The notes under the pieces are model-generated. The model ran no database searches. It had not been told where the DNA came from and was given only the letters and a program-made list of their open reading frames with translations. Made by a program: the position numbers and the translations under genes. Below are positions 51,446 through 59,777 of a DNA stretch of 60,994 nucleotides, piece after piece (position 1 is the first letter of the stretch; every line of letters starts with the position of its first letter). Source of the DNA: JBEBSD01 sp040394475 (GTDB taxonomy: Bacteria; Bacteroidota; Bacteroidia; Cytophagales; Spirosomataceae); assembly GCA_040394475.1 (NCBI GenBank), contig JBEBSD010000036.1, positions 1 through 60,994 of the forward strand. The letters are read 5' to 3'.

Positions 51446-52675
51446 ATGAAATCGAGCAGATCCGCTATTGTACCTGAAAATTCGCAACACTATGCCTGGT
51501 GGGTGGTGGGTCTGTTAAGTGTGGTGGGATGTCTGAACTACCTCGACCGGATGATGATAACCACCATGCGGTTTTCCATCATGGAATCCATTCCCATGAC
51601 CGATGCGCAATTCGGCTTGCTGACTTCTTTGTTTTTGTGGATTTATGGGTTGCTCAGCCCCGTAGGAGGTTTTTTGGCCGACCGGTTTAATCGATCATGG
51701 GTCATCATCGGCAGCTTGATGGTCTGGTCGGCCGTAACCTGGTTAACCTCTTATGTGACCACTTTTGAGGGGTTATTGGCGACGCGGGCGCTGATGGGGA
51801 TCAGTGAAGCCTGCTATATACCGGCCGGTCTTGCCATGATCATGGATTATCACAAAGGGGCTACGCGGTCCTTAGCTAACGGGATCCATTTGGCAGGTAT
51901 TATGATCGGACAAAGCCTGGGGTTTGTTGGCGGCTGGATGGCGGAGACTCATAGCTGGAATTTCGCGTTCAGTACGTTTGGTGTTATTGGTGTCGGTTAT
52001 GCCATTGTGCTTTGTTTTGTCCTCCGTGATGCTCCCAAGTCCGATGATCCGATTGCGTCTGTAAAGACAATTGCATTTGGACAAACGCTCCGGGCGCTGA
52101 TAAAAAATACCCGGTACTTGAAAGCTTTACTCATTTGGGGAATGGGGGGGATAATAGCCTGGTTGGTCGTAGGGTGGCTTCCCACGTATTTTAAAGAGAA
52201 TTTCGGATTGTCGCAGCGTATGGCGGGCGTGTTTGCTACTGGTTATTTCCATGCAGCCTCACTTTTTGGCGTACTGGCAGGTGGGTATCTGGCTGACAGG
52301 TGGAGCAAACGTCATCAAAGAGGACGGTTGCTGACCCCAATGGTCGCGTTGCTTATTGCTGCTCCGGCCGTGTTCCTGGCCAGCAGTACTGATAGCTTAT
52401 ATCCGGCATTGGCAGGATTTGTCCTATTTGCATTTTTCAGGGTCTTTTTGGATGCCAATATGATGCCCATACTCACCATGTTGATTGATCGCAAATACCT
52501 GGCAACCGGCTACGGCATCCTCAATTTTGTATCGTGTCTGGTAGGCGGTCTAAGCCTTTATGCGGGTGGTGTCGTAAGGGATCATCACATTGATATAAGC
52601 GTACTTTTCAAAATTTCAGCAGTCCTTATTCTGTTGATTGCCTGGATGCTTTACCGGTTGAAGCCGCGGGGATAA
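51446..52675 (+). CDS. MFS transporter (ACS-type, sugar acid importer)
   Basis: A 409-residue inner-membrane protein starting at the ATG at 51446; the open frame extends further upstream but only over the end of the SDR gene. About twelve helices, opening WWVVGLLSVVGCLNYLDRMM, with GFLADRFNRSWV and ALMGISEACYIPAG, typical of the anion:cation symporter family as in the ExuT-like protein at 20853. It closes the cluster and probably carries the sugar or sugar acid into the cytoplasm. Convergent with the metallophosphoesterase gene. Confidence 0.9.
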   Translation: MKSSRSAIVPENSQHYAWWVVGLLSVVGCLNYLDRMMITTMRFSIMESIPMTDAQFGLLTSLFLWIYGLLSPVGGFLADRFNRSWVIIGSLMVWSAVTWLTSYVTTFEGLLATRALMGISEACYIPAGLAMIMDYHKGATRSLANGIHLAGIMIGQSLGFVGGWMAETHSWNFAFSTFGVIGVGYAIVLCFVLRDAPKSDDPIASVKTIAFGQTLRALIKNTRYLKALLIWGMGGIIAWLVVGWLPTYFKENFGLSQRMAGVFATGYFHAASLFGVLAGGYLADRWSKRHQRGRLLTPMVALLIAAPAVFLASSTDSLYPALAGFVLFAFFRVFLDANMMPILTMLIDRKYLATGYGILNFVSCLVGGLSLYAGGVVRDHHIDISVLFKISAVLILLIAWMLYRLKPRG

Positions 52676-52752
52676 TGGCCGGAAAGAATATGTTTGTTGG
52701 CTCTAAGTGCTGATGTTGTCGGTTTGGGATACGATACAACTCATCCCTGGCA

Positions 52753-53002
52753 TCAACTTTCAAACTCGTTTTTAAGCCATCCAATCAGTTGATTTTTAAA
52801 GTTCGATAATGCCTTTCGTTCTCTAGAAACTCCCTGTCCTTCAAGGCTGGGTGCGATTATCCTGAAATCTATATCTTCGGAATCGCTCAATCAGTTTGTG
52901 AGCTTTTGAGAGAGAGGTTCCGCCAGTGAAGACTATCAAAAAATCAAGATACCTGTTTTCAGCCAGTATTTTAATTATCAGGTGGAATTTGAAAGGTAAG
53001 CT
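52753..53002 (-). pseudogene. Remnant of an AbiEii-type nucleotidyltransferase toxin gene
   Basis: Read on the minus strand, one frame gives FHLIIKILAENRYLDFLIV then FTGGTSLSKAHKLIERF. The next bases continue, in another frame, EDIDFRIIAPSLEGQG and, after a short stretch, an end at ...WLKNEFES and stop. GGTSLSKA followed by ERFSEDIDF is the nucleotidyltransferase signature of AbiEii proteins. A frameshift at about 52878-52881 breaks it, and the gene is cut at both ends (about 80 residues of the usual 250-300). No abiEi antitoxin is visible. This is probably a decayed toxin-antitoxin module inserted at the end of the locus. Confidence 0.75.
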
Positions 53003-53004
53003 CC

Positions 53005-53042
53005 GCATCACTGCGGCCCCGATCGGAGCCGCAGGATGATGC
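53005..53042. terminator. Long palindrome between convergent genes
   Basis: Nested inverted repeat: GCATCA...TGATGC outside, CTGCGGC...GCCGCAG inside, and CCGATCGG at the centre, with one mismatch pair and a 2-nt bulge. It lies between the MFS gene (plus) and the phosphoesterase gene (minus). No U-tract, so it could be a factor-independent pause site or a remnant of the element that brought in the AbiEii fragment. Confidence 0.45.
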
Positions 53043-53079
53043 AGATAAGGTTGGGGAAGGAATAAATGGAGGTTCTGTA

Positions 53080-54246
53080 TTATTGCTGCGGGAGTAGTTC
53101 TATCGAATCAACGACTTTGCCCTGCTGGTCGCGCACTTCGATCAGCAGTCGCTGGCTGTCGGCTTTCGCCTTGATCATGTTATTGTTGGAGTTGACCAAT
53201 ACCGGGAAATGATGATTGGCAGCGACCGCTGGCGCTTTAACGTGGCGGTGCAGATGGCCGCTCAGCATAATCTGGGCGCCGGCTTCATTGAGCAGGGGGA
53301 TAAATTTTTCCGCTATGTCCTTTTCGCCGTGCCAGCCGCCGAAAGGAGGCATGTGGCAGATGACGACCTTGTAAGGTGCACTTTTGTATTCGGGTTGCTG
53401 AAGGGCCTGCTTCAACCATTCGGCTTGTTCGCTTCTGTAATAATCCATATTGACAATGCCGGAATATTCGATGTCCGAATCGGGTTTGTCTTCTCCACTG
53501 TCCAGCACGACAAAGCAGATCGGGCCTCTTCTGAAAAGGTAATACAAGTGCCCGGACGTGGTCGGGAAATAAGTTGCGAACGGACTTGCAAAAGGACCGC
53601 GGGTCTCATGGTTGCCCCTTGCATAGTACATCGGGACTTCACTGGCGAATGCCTTAACGCCTGTATCCATGTAATCCTGGAACAGCTGCGATTCACTCCG
53701 AAGGTCATTGGCCATGTCACCGTTAAAGAAAACCAGGTCAGTGCTCTTCATATCGAGATTGCCCAGCAGTTTTTCCATAACATCATTTCGCCCATGAATA
53801 TCATTGATCACACCAAAGGTGACTTCCTTCTGGCCGGGCTGGCTGGTGGTAAAGCGAAGAGGCTGCTGCCGGTAAACCTGTGTGGCCACTACGGTCCCGT
53901 ATTGTACATTTGTGCCGAAATGCTTTAAGACTTGCTGTGAATAAACCCGGTAGCGGTAGGTAGTGCCGGGAGTAAGTCCGCGTAAAGTGACCTTGTGGAT
54001 TTTGGAGACGTCTTTAAAGCCATGACTGCTGGCAAAGAATTTCGGACGTTCGGTTTGATAAAAATGCGTACTGTCGTTGGGCGCCAGCTCCACCCAGCTA
54101 ATAGCAGCGCTGTCGGTCGTCCATACAATTGTTACGCCTGTATCGTGCAAGGCCTGCAAATAGGGGCCATGCGTAATCTTAAAGGCAGGCTGGGCCGAAA
54201 GGCTCAGGGAAAAAAGAAGCAGGAAAGGGAAAAAGAGTCGTTTCAT
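53080..54246 (-). CDS. Purple-acid-phosphatase-like metallophosphoesterase, exported
   Basis: A 388-residue secreted phosphoesterase. Signal peptide ending SLSAQ; fibronectin-like N-terminal domain (about 22-130, with LRGLTPGTTYRYRVYS); calcineurin-like catalytic domain with the five metal blocks NDIHGR, FNGDMAND, ARGNHETR, VICHMPP and LSGHLHRH. It would release phosphate from an organic ester in the periplasm or at the surface. It follows the second susD gene with a strong stem-loop between them, so it may be the enzyme partner of that uptake system. Confidence 0.9.
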   Translation of the reverse strand: MKRLFFPFLLLFSLSLSAQPAFKITHGPYLQALHDTGVTIVWTTDSAAISWVELAPNDSTHFYQTERPKFFASSHGFKDVSKIHKVTLRGLTPGTTYRYRVYSQQVLKHFGTNVQYGTVVATQVYRQQPLRFTTSQPGQKEVTFGVINDIHGRNDVMEKLLGNLDMKSTDLVFFNGDMANDLRSESQLFQDYMDTGVKAFASEVPMYYARGNHETRGPFASPFATYFPTTSGHLYYLFRRGPICFVVLDSGEDKPDSDIEYSGIVNMDYYRSEQAEWLKQALQQPEYKSAPYKVVICHMPPFGGWHGEKDIAEKFIPLLNEAGAQIMLSGHLHRHVKAPAVAANHHFPVLVNSNNNMIKAKADSQRLLIEVRDQQGKVVDSIELLPQQ

Positions 54247-54262
54247 AAAAGATGACTTTAAA

Positions 54263-54295
54263 TGGCCACAACCCCGGATTTTGAGGTTGTGGCCA
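54263..54295 (-). terminator. Stem-loop between second susD and the phosphoesterase gene
   Basis: Perfect 11-bp inverted repeat TGGCCACAACC / GGTTGTGGCCA with an 11-nt loop. On the minus strand it is followed only by ATTTAAAG, so partial termination is likelier than complete termination. Confidence 0.6.
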
Positions 54296-54318
54296 CAAAT
54301 ATTGGAAAAAAAGTCGCT

Positions 54319-56112
54319 TTAATACCCCGGGTTTTGAACCAGGAGACTGTTTTTATTCATTTCATCACGCATAAAGGGGAGGAAATAGCCTTTATTGTTC
54401 CAGCTGCGCGCTTCCCACTCTTCGTGGGTAACAGTGGGACGGCTGGCCGTGGTGCGATCGGGGTTAAGCTTATAGACAATCTTTGCGATAAGGACGGGTT
54501 TGTATACATCGGGACCGATTACCCACCTTCTGACATCGTAAAACCGATGGTCTTCGAAGGCGAGTTCAATGCGCCTTTCGTTCCGGTAGCGCTCACGCAG
54601 TGCGGCGCCGGATTCGGTGATTGCAGGCAGGCCCGCCCGCCGCCGAACCTGGTTGATGTAGATACGGGCTTCCTCCTCCTCTCCCAGTTCGATGCAGGCT
54701 TCGGCGTAATTGAGCAGGACTTCGGCATACCGTATAAAGCGCCAGGTAGCGGTTTGTTTGACATATTGCGCGTCAACTCCCGCATCGATGTATTTCCGGC
54801 AATAATAGCCGGTATACGAACCGTTCCAGTCTTCGATGGTACTGTTGCGTGTGTCAACTCCATAGAGGATATTGGTGCTGCTGGTGGCGCTGTTCCACAC
54901 TTCCCAGGTACCGGTCTGCACCCGGTTGTTGGGGTCCAGTCCCTGCGCGTCGACGGGCCGGATGCGCCACGGGGCTTCGTTATAGAAGATGGTAGCGTAG
55001 AACCGCGGGTCCCGGTTGCGGTAAGGCTCGGCTTTGTGGGCGGGATTGTTCCAGTCAAAACGGGTTCCGTCCCGCATTTCATAGTCGTCTACCAGGTCGC
55101 CGATGGGCGCGTTTGTTCCCCAGCCATGATACCCGTTGGGAGACGTATAAAGCCCCCAGTTCTGCGCCATGGGGGTGGTGAAAAATTTAATAAAGATATC
55201 CTCCTCGTTTTGCTTGCTCAGGAACAGGTCCGCGATGTTTTGGGCGACGGAATCGCCGGCAGCGGGCTCGGCGCGGAAAAGCTGGTATTCATTCAGGTCG
55301 ATTACCGCCTTTGCCGCCGCTTTTGCCGCCTGCCAGCGCTGGGCGCGGTCGGCGTCGGTATAACCGATCAGCTCGGGGGCAGCAAATTCCGGGAAGACGG
55401 TGGTGTTATACAGATCACTGGCTGCATACAGCAGCAGCCGGGCTTTCAGCGCCAGTGCGGCGCCTTTTGTAGCCCTGCCGATATTGTTGCCGCTGTGCCG
55501 GACCGGTAACAGCGCCGCCGCTTTGTCGCATTCAGAAGCAATGAAAGCGACACACTCGGCAAAGCTGCTGCGGGCCAGCTGGAAATCGTCGCTCAGCCCG
55601 TAAACATTAGCAATAAGCGGAACGCCGCCGTATACGCTGACGAGGTTAAAATAATTGTAGGCCCGTAGAAAATGAACTTCTCCGGTCATGCGGTCTTTGG
55701 GCGTTTTGCCGTCCGTCAGATTGTCTTCGAACGGGATCTGGTCTACTCTTTCCAGGAAAATGTTACAGTACCGGATGTTCTTGTAGAGGTTGTCCCACGA
55801 CCGGAACCTTGACACGGATGCGGGCCATACCAGCAGGTTGTCCTGGGTCATCAGGCAATTATTGAAATCACGGGAACCCCCGTTTCCCCGGTAATGGGCT
55901 TCGTCGACGATATTGGCCTTCGCCCGGCCGTCGGAAAGCGGTTCGTCCAGCCGGAAATAGATGTCGTTGATAAAGGTTTCGGCCAGGGCAGGGTCGCCCC
56001 AGACCGCCGTTTCCGAGAACTCGGTGTAGGGAACCGTTTCAAGAAAGTCCTGATTGCAGGATTGAACTGTTAAAACCGCAAAAGCCAGGAGTATTATTCG
56101 TATCTTGTTCAT
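54319..56112 (-). CDS. SusD/RagB-family glycan-binding lipoprotein (second locus)
   Basis: A 597-residue surface lipoprotein with lipobox LTVQSC (Cys19), followed by FLETVPYTEFSETAVW. Conserved family segments are EVHFLRAYNYFNLVSVYGGVP, RYAEVLLNYAEACIELGEEE, YRNERRIELAFEDHRFYDVRRW and a C-terminal QNPGY. It shows little resemblance to the SusD at 34941 apart from these motifs, so a different ligand is expected. It lies 12 bp after the SusC stop on the minus strand. Confidence 0.95.
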   Translation of the reverse strand: MNKIRIILLAFAVLTVQSCNQDFLETVPYTEFSETAVWGDPALAETFINDIYFRLDEPLSDGRAKANIVDEAHYRGNGGSRDFNNCLMTQDNLLVWPASVSRFRSWDNLYKNIRYCNIFLERVDQIPFEDNLTDGKTPKDRMTGEVHFLRAYNYFNLVSVYGGVPLIANVYGLSDDFQLARSSFAECVAFIASECDKAAALLPVRHSGNNIGRATKGAALALKARLLLYAASDLYNTTVFPEFAAPELIGYTDADRAQRWQAAKAAAKAVIDLNEYQLFRAEPAAGDSVAQNIADLFLSKQNEEDIFIKFFTTPMAQNWGLYTSPNGYHGWGTNAPIGDLVDDYEMRDGTRFDWNNPAHKAEPYRNRDPRFYATIFYNEAPWRIRPVDAQGLDPNNRVQTGTWEVWNSATSSTNILYGVDTRNSTIEDWNGSYTGYYCRKYIDAGVDAQYVKQTATWRFIRYAEVLLNYAEACIELGEEEEARIYINQVRRRAGLPAITESGAALRERYRNERRIELAFEDHRFYDVRRWVIGPDVYKPVLIAKIVYKLNPDRTTASRPTVTHEEWEARSWNNKGYFLPFMRDEMNKNSLLVQNPGY

Positions 56113-56124
56113 AATGCTTGCTGC

Positions 56125-59100
56125 TTAGAAGATTAAGGTAACACCTAAGTTGTAGACTTTATTCAGGGGGTAACCCGTTGCCGAAGTTACTTCGGGATCA
56201 AAATCCTTCACCTTTGTCAGCGTCAGCAGGTTCAGTCCGGTAAAGTAAACCTGGGCATTACTCATTCCCAGTTTTTTACAGGCGGCTGCCGGGATACTGT
56301 ATCCGAATTCGAAGTTTTTCAGACGGGCGTAATCCGAATTCTGGAGCCAATAGGTGTTTCCGTTATTGGTTCCGTTGTTGCGCCAGTATTCCGAATACCG
56401 GTTCCAGGGACGGGGTTTGGCAGCATTCGGGTTTTCGGGCGTCCAGCGGCCTTCGGTGTCCCGCTGGAGGTAATTGCCTGTTTCACCGTTAAACTCATAA
56501 TAGTCGTTACGAAGGGTTCCCGTCGCCCATTGAAGGAACAGGGAGGTATAAAACCCTTTATACGAAAGGTCAATGTTAAAGCCCCCGGTGTGGGTGGGCA
56601 AGTCTGTTTTATGGATCCTGACCCGGTCCAGTCCGTCGATCTTTCCATCCTGGTTCACATCCTCGAAAATAACGTCTCCCGGACGCGCTCCGGCCCAGTG
56701 CGGCGTGTTGTTTACGTCCGCCTCGGTCGCGAAAATCCCGATGGCCCGGTAATACAGCTGGGTATTCATCGGATAGCCGGTCGACTTTTGATAGTCGGGG
56801 ATGCCGGGTGTTTCGTCCCAGAACCGGATCCGGTTTTTATTGAAGCTGAAGTTGGCGCCAAGCGAGTATTCCAGCTGCCCGAAATTGTTTTTATACCCCA
56901 ACTGGAATTCCGATCCCTGGTTGATGACTTCCCCGATATTTTCCCGGGGAAGGGTCAGCCCGGAAGAAGTAGGCACTGATGCATTACGGTTCCAGAGAAT
57001 AGAGGTTCGCAGGTTATAAAAATATTCGGCGGAAAAGGTCAGCGCATTGTTTAAGAAACTGGCATCCAGACCGATGTTCGACTGGTTGGCGACCTCCCAG
57101 GTGACTTCCGGATTGGGGATGCGCAACTCCCTGAGAATCTTGCTTTCTACATCGGAATTAAATGTGTAGATTTCTTTTGTTTCCGAAGCAAAGCCGTAAC
57201 TCGAAAGGTATTGATAGGTGGCAATACGGTCGTTCCCCGTTTGCCCCCACGAACCTCTGATCTTGACATCGTTAACCACAGGCTTGAGGGGTTGCCAGAA
57301 ACTTTCTTCCGACACCCGCCATCCGAGGGAAACGCCCGGAAAGAAGCCGAATCGCCTGCTTTCGGGGAAGATGTACGAACCGTCATAACGCCATACAAAT
57401 TCAAACAGGTATTTGTTGAGGTAGTCGTAATTGGCACGTCCGAAATAATTAAGGCGGGCCTGTACCGAGGCGCTTCCGCCATTGTTTTTCTCGGCGTCGC
57501 CCCCGGCAAACAACTGGTCAAGAGCAGTAGAGACGTAATGTTTCCGGAAGGCAAAGAAATTCATGGATTCCCCCGAAATACGTTCCACTCCGGCCATCAG
57601 TTTCAGATAGTGTTTCGTTCCGATGGTTTTCTCGTAATTGACCAGGGTATTCATGGTCAGTAAATGACTGTCGCCCATATCCTGCTGCAATTCCGGATTG
57701 GAATAGCCTTTCTGACCAATCGTCAGCACAGGCTGGTTGTTGGCATCGTACGTTTCCCGGTCCCAGGAATACAGGTACCAGGGAGTACGCCAGAGTTTGT
57801 CATTGATCATCGTCCTGTCGAGCGCGGCGCTGGCACTAACCGAAAGTCCTTCCACCCAGGGGATTTCCACGTCGATATTGGCCCTGTTTTCGAGCACAGT
57901 AGTCTTATTACGGTCGTAGCCGGTCTGATTGGTTGTCACTACGACAGGGTTATTGCCGTACTCGATGTCCGGGCCGTTCAAACCGTTGGGCCAGTAGGCA
58001 TGCATGTGTGGTTTGCCCCGCCGCAGCATGGTGAAGATGTCCGAAGCAGAGCGGGTAGGGTAGTTCCGGTTTTCCTCGCGCCCAGCAAGGCGAAGACCAT
58101 AGCGGACATACTTGGACAGCTTTCCGTCCAGGTTGATCCGGTAGTTCATTTGCTTGTATTTGGTGGCGCTGTTTTTATAAATAGCATCCTGGAAATTAGA
58201 GCCTGCCGAGATGAAATAAGAAAGGCTTTCTTGTCCTCCGGAAATACTGATGTTGGCCGTCCGTTGGGAAGATGCCTTTCGGAAGGTCGCGTCGTACCAG
58301 TTGGTATTCGGATAAAGCCAGGGGTCATTCCCACTCCTGTAATGCTGGAGTTCTTCTTCTGAATACCGGGAGTCCTGGCCGTTATTGACGTAAATCTCAT
58401 TAAGCATCTGCAGGTAAGTCGCTGCATCCGCCGTTTTCGGAATCACCGTGGGGCTGCTCAATCCTTCATTGTAGGAGAAGCTGACCTGCGGTTTTCCTTG
58501 TTTCCCTTTTTTGGTAGTAATAAGTATGACGCCATTGGCAGCCTGCGCACCGTAAATGGCTGCAGAGGCGTCTTTGAGTACGGTAACGCTCTCAATGTCG
58601 GTGGCTGACAATCGCTCCAATCCCCGGTTCGCAACACCGTCGACTACGATAAGCGGCGAGTTGTCGCCCAGGGTGTTGGCTCCCCGTATCCGGAACGTAG
58701 AACCATCTGAGCCTGGTTGTCCTGATCGGGTAACCGCCACGAGCCCGGGCAGGCGCCCTGCCATGCTATTGGATAAGTTAATAGCAGGCGCTTTATTAAG
58801 AACCTCCCCTTTTACAGTACTGATGGAACCGGTGATTGTCGCCGCCTTTTGCGTACCATATCCGACGACGATTACTTCCTCCAGCGCCTTATTGTCGACC
58901 AGAAGTGTAATATCGAGCTGTGTCTTGTTTCCTACCTCCACTTCCTGGTTGATGTACCCGACGAATGAGAACACCAGCACTGCTTTTTCATCCTGGACTT
59001 CTACCGAGAAGCTGCCGTCGGCATCGGTTACAGTTCCCTGTAAGGTCCCCCGGATCAGGATATTGACACCCGGGAGGCCGCTGCCGGTTTCGTCAGTAAC

Positions 59101-59619
59101 CTTTCCCCTTATACGTATGGCATCCGGTACCGGCAGCCGGTCGCGCATCGCAAATAGCCGTGGTTTGCGTTTCTCAAGGGGTTTCCATTCTATTTCCCGG
59201 TCGGGGATGGGGGAAGGGATTTTTTCCTGGTGTGCTTCGGTCGTCTTCACACTCTGTATCACAATATTTTTCCCCATCACCTGGTACGATAGACCGTAGG
59301 GATTCAGAAGCAACGGAAGCACGGTACCCAGGGGTTGCCTTTTTAGTTTCAGGCTGGTTGTGTTTCCCTGGCTCGGGCGGGTACCCACAAAAACAAATTT
59401 CACTCCGGCCTGTTGTGCGATACGGTCCAGAGCCTCTCCGAGGGTTGCATTGTTTAACTGGACCGAAACCTGTTTGTCGAGCAGTTGCTGCCCATAGGTT
59501 TCCCGCGCCAGCGCAATGGAAGCCATGGAGCATACAAGGATAAAAAGAAAAGCGCTGTACTTCATTACGATCTTGATATGATAAAGCACTTTGTCTCTGT
59601 TTGGAAGAGATTTTTTCAT
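56125..59619 (-). CDS. SusC/RagA-family transporter with STN domain (second locus)
   Basis: An 1164-residue outer-membrane transporter. The start is the ATG at 59619 (MKKSLPNRDKVLYHI), as is usual for this class; an ATG at 59661 only adds a spurious leader. Order: signal peptide (ILVCSMASIALA), STN/secretin-like signalling domain (about 45-115; VQLNNATLGEALDRIAQQAG), CarboxypepD_reg-like domain (VTDETGSGLPGVNILIRGT), plug (LSNSMAGRLPGLVAV, PLIVVDGVANRG, LKDASAAIYGAQAANGVI) and barrel ending YNLGVTLIF. The STN domain passes a ligand signal to the FecR protein encoded 158 bp upstream. Confidence 0.95.
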   Translation of the reverse strand: MKKSLPNRDKVLYHIKIVMKYSAFLFILVCSMASIALARETYGQQLLDKQVSVQLNNATLGEALDRIAQQAGVKFVFVGTRPSQGNTTSLKLKRQPLGTVLPLLLNPYGLSYQVMGKNIVIQSVKTTEAHQEKIPSPIPDREIEWKPLEKRKPRLFAMRDRLPVPDAIRIRGKVTDETGSGLPGVNILIRGTLQGTVTDADGSFSVEVQDEKAVLVFSFVGYINQEVEVGNKTQLDITLLVDNKALEEVIVVGYGTQKAATITGSISTVKGEVLNKAPAINLSNSMAGRLPGLVAVTRSGQPGSDGSTFRIRGANTLGDNSPLIVVDGVANRGLERLSATDIESVTVLKDASAAIYGAQAANGVILITTKKGKQGKPQVSFSYNEGLSSPTVIPKTADAATYLQMLNEIYVNNGQDSRYSEEELQHYRSGNDPWLYPNTNWYDATFRKASSQRTANISISGGQESLSYFISAGSNFQDAIYKNSATKYKQMNYRINLDGKLSKYVRYGLRLAGREENRNYPTRSASDIFTMLRRGKPHMHAYWPNGLNGPDIEYGNNPVVVTTNQTGYDRNKTTVLENRANIDVEIPWVEGLSVSASAALDRTMINDKLWRTPWYLYSWDRETYDANNQPVLTIGQKGYSNPELQQDMGDSHLLTMNTLVNYEKTIGTKHYLKLMAGVERISGESMNFFAFRKHYVSTALDQLFAGGDAEKNNGGSASVQARLNYFGRANYDYLNKYLFEFVWRYDGSYIFPESRRFGFFPGVSLGWRVSEESFWQPLKPVVNDVKIRGSWGQTGNDRIATYQYLSSYGFASETKEIYTFNSDVESKILRELRIPNPEVTWEVANQSNIGLDASFLNNALTFSAEYFYNLRTSILWNRNASVPTSSGLTLPRENIGEVINQGSEFQLGYKNNFGQLEYSLGANFSFNKNRIRFWDETPGIPDYQKSTGYPMNTQLYYRAIGIFATEADVNNTPHWAGARPGDVIFEDVNQDGKIDGLDRVRIHKTDLPTHTGGFNIDLSYKGFYTSLFLQWATGTLRNDYYEFNGETGNYLQRDTEGRWTPENPNAAKPRPWNRYSEYWRNNGTNNGNTYWLQNSDYARLKNFEFGYSIPAAACKKLGMSNAQVYFTGLNLLTLTKVKDFDPEVTSATGYPLNKVYNLGVTLIF

Positions 59620-59723
59620 ACATTTGAATGTTAAAGGTTGAATCGTTACCTGTAGGAACATGGCCGTTTGTTTCGAAGCTCCTGGCCTTGTAACCTGTCT
59701 AAAAACTTTTCATCTTGACATGG

Positions 59724-59748
59724 ACCCGGTGCATTTGCCGGGTTTTTT
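59724..59748. terminator. Stem-loop between FecR and SusC genes
   Basis: ACCCGG / CCGGGT with an 8-nt loop, followed on the plus strand by TTTTTT. The T-run is on the strand opposite the genes, so it may block antisense reading or act as a weak processing hairpin for the FecR-SusC transcript. Confidence 0.4.
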
Positions 59749-59777
59749 GCGCTAAAGTCGGTGAGTTGGCATAGGCA

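Noticed and set aside
52676..53079. Intact AbiE toxin-antitoxin system
   Set aside because: Only about 80 codons of the toxin remain, with a frameshift, and no antitoxin gene is seen; it is reported as a pseudogene instead.
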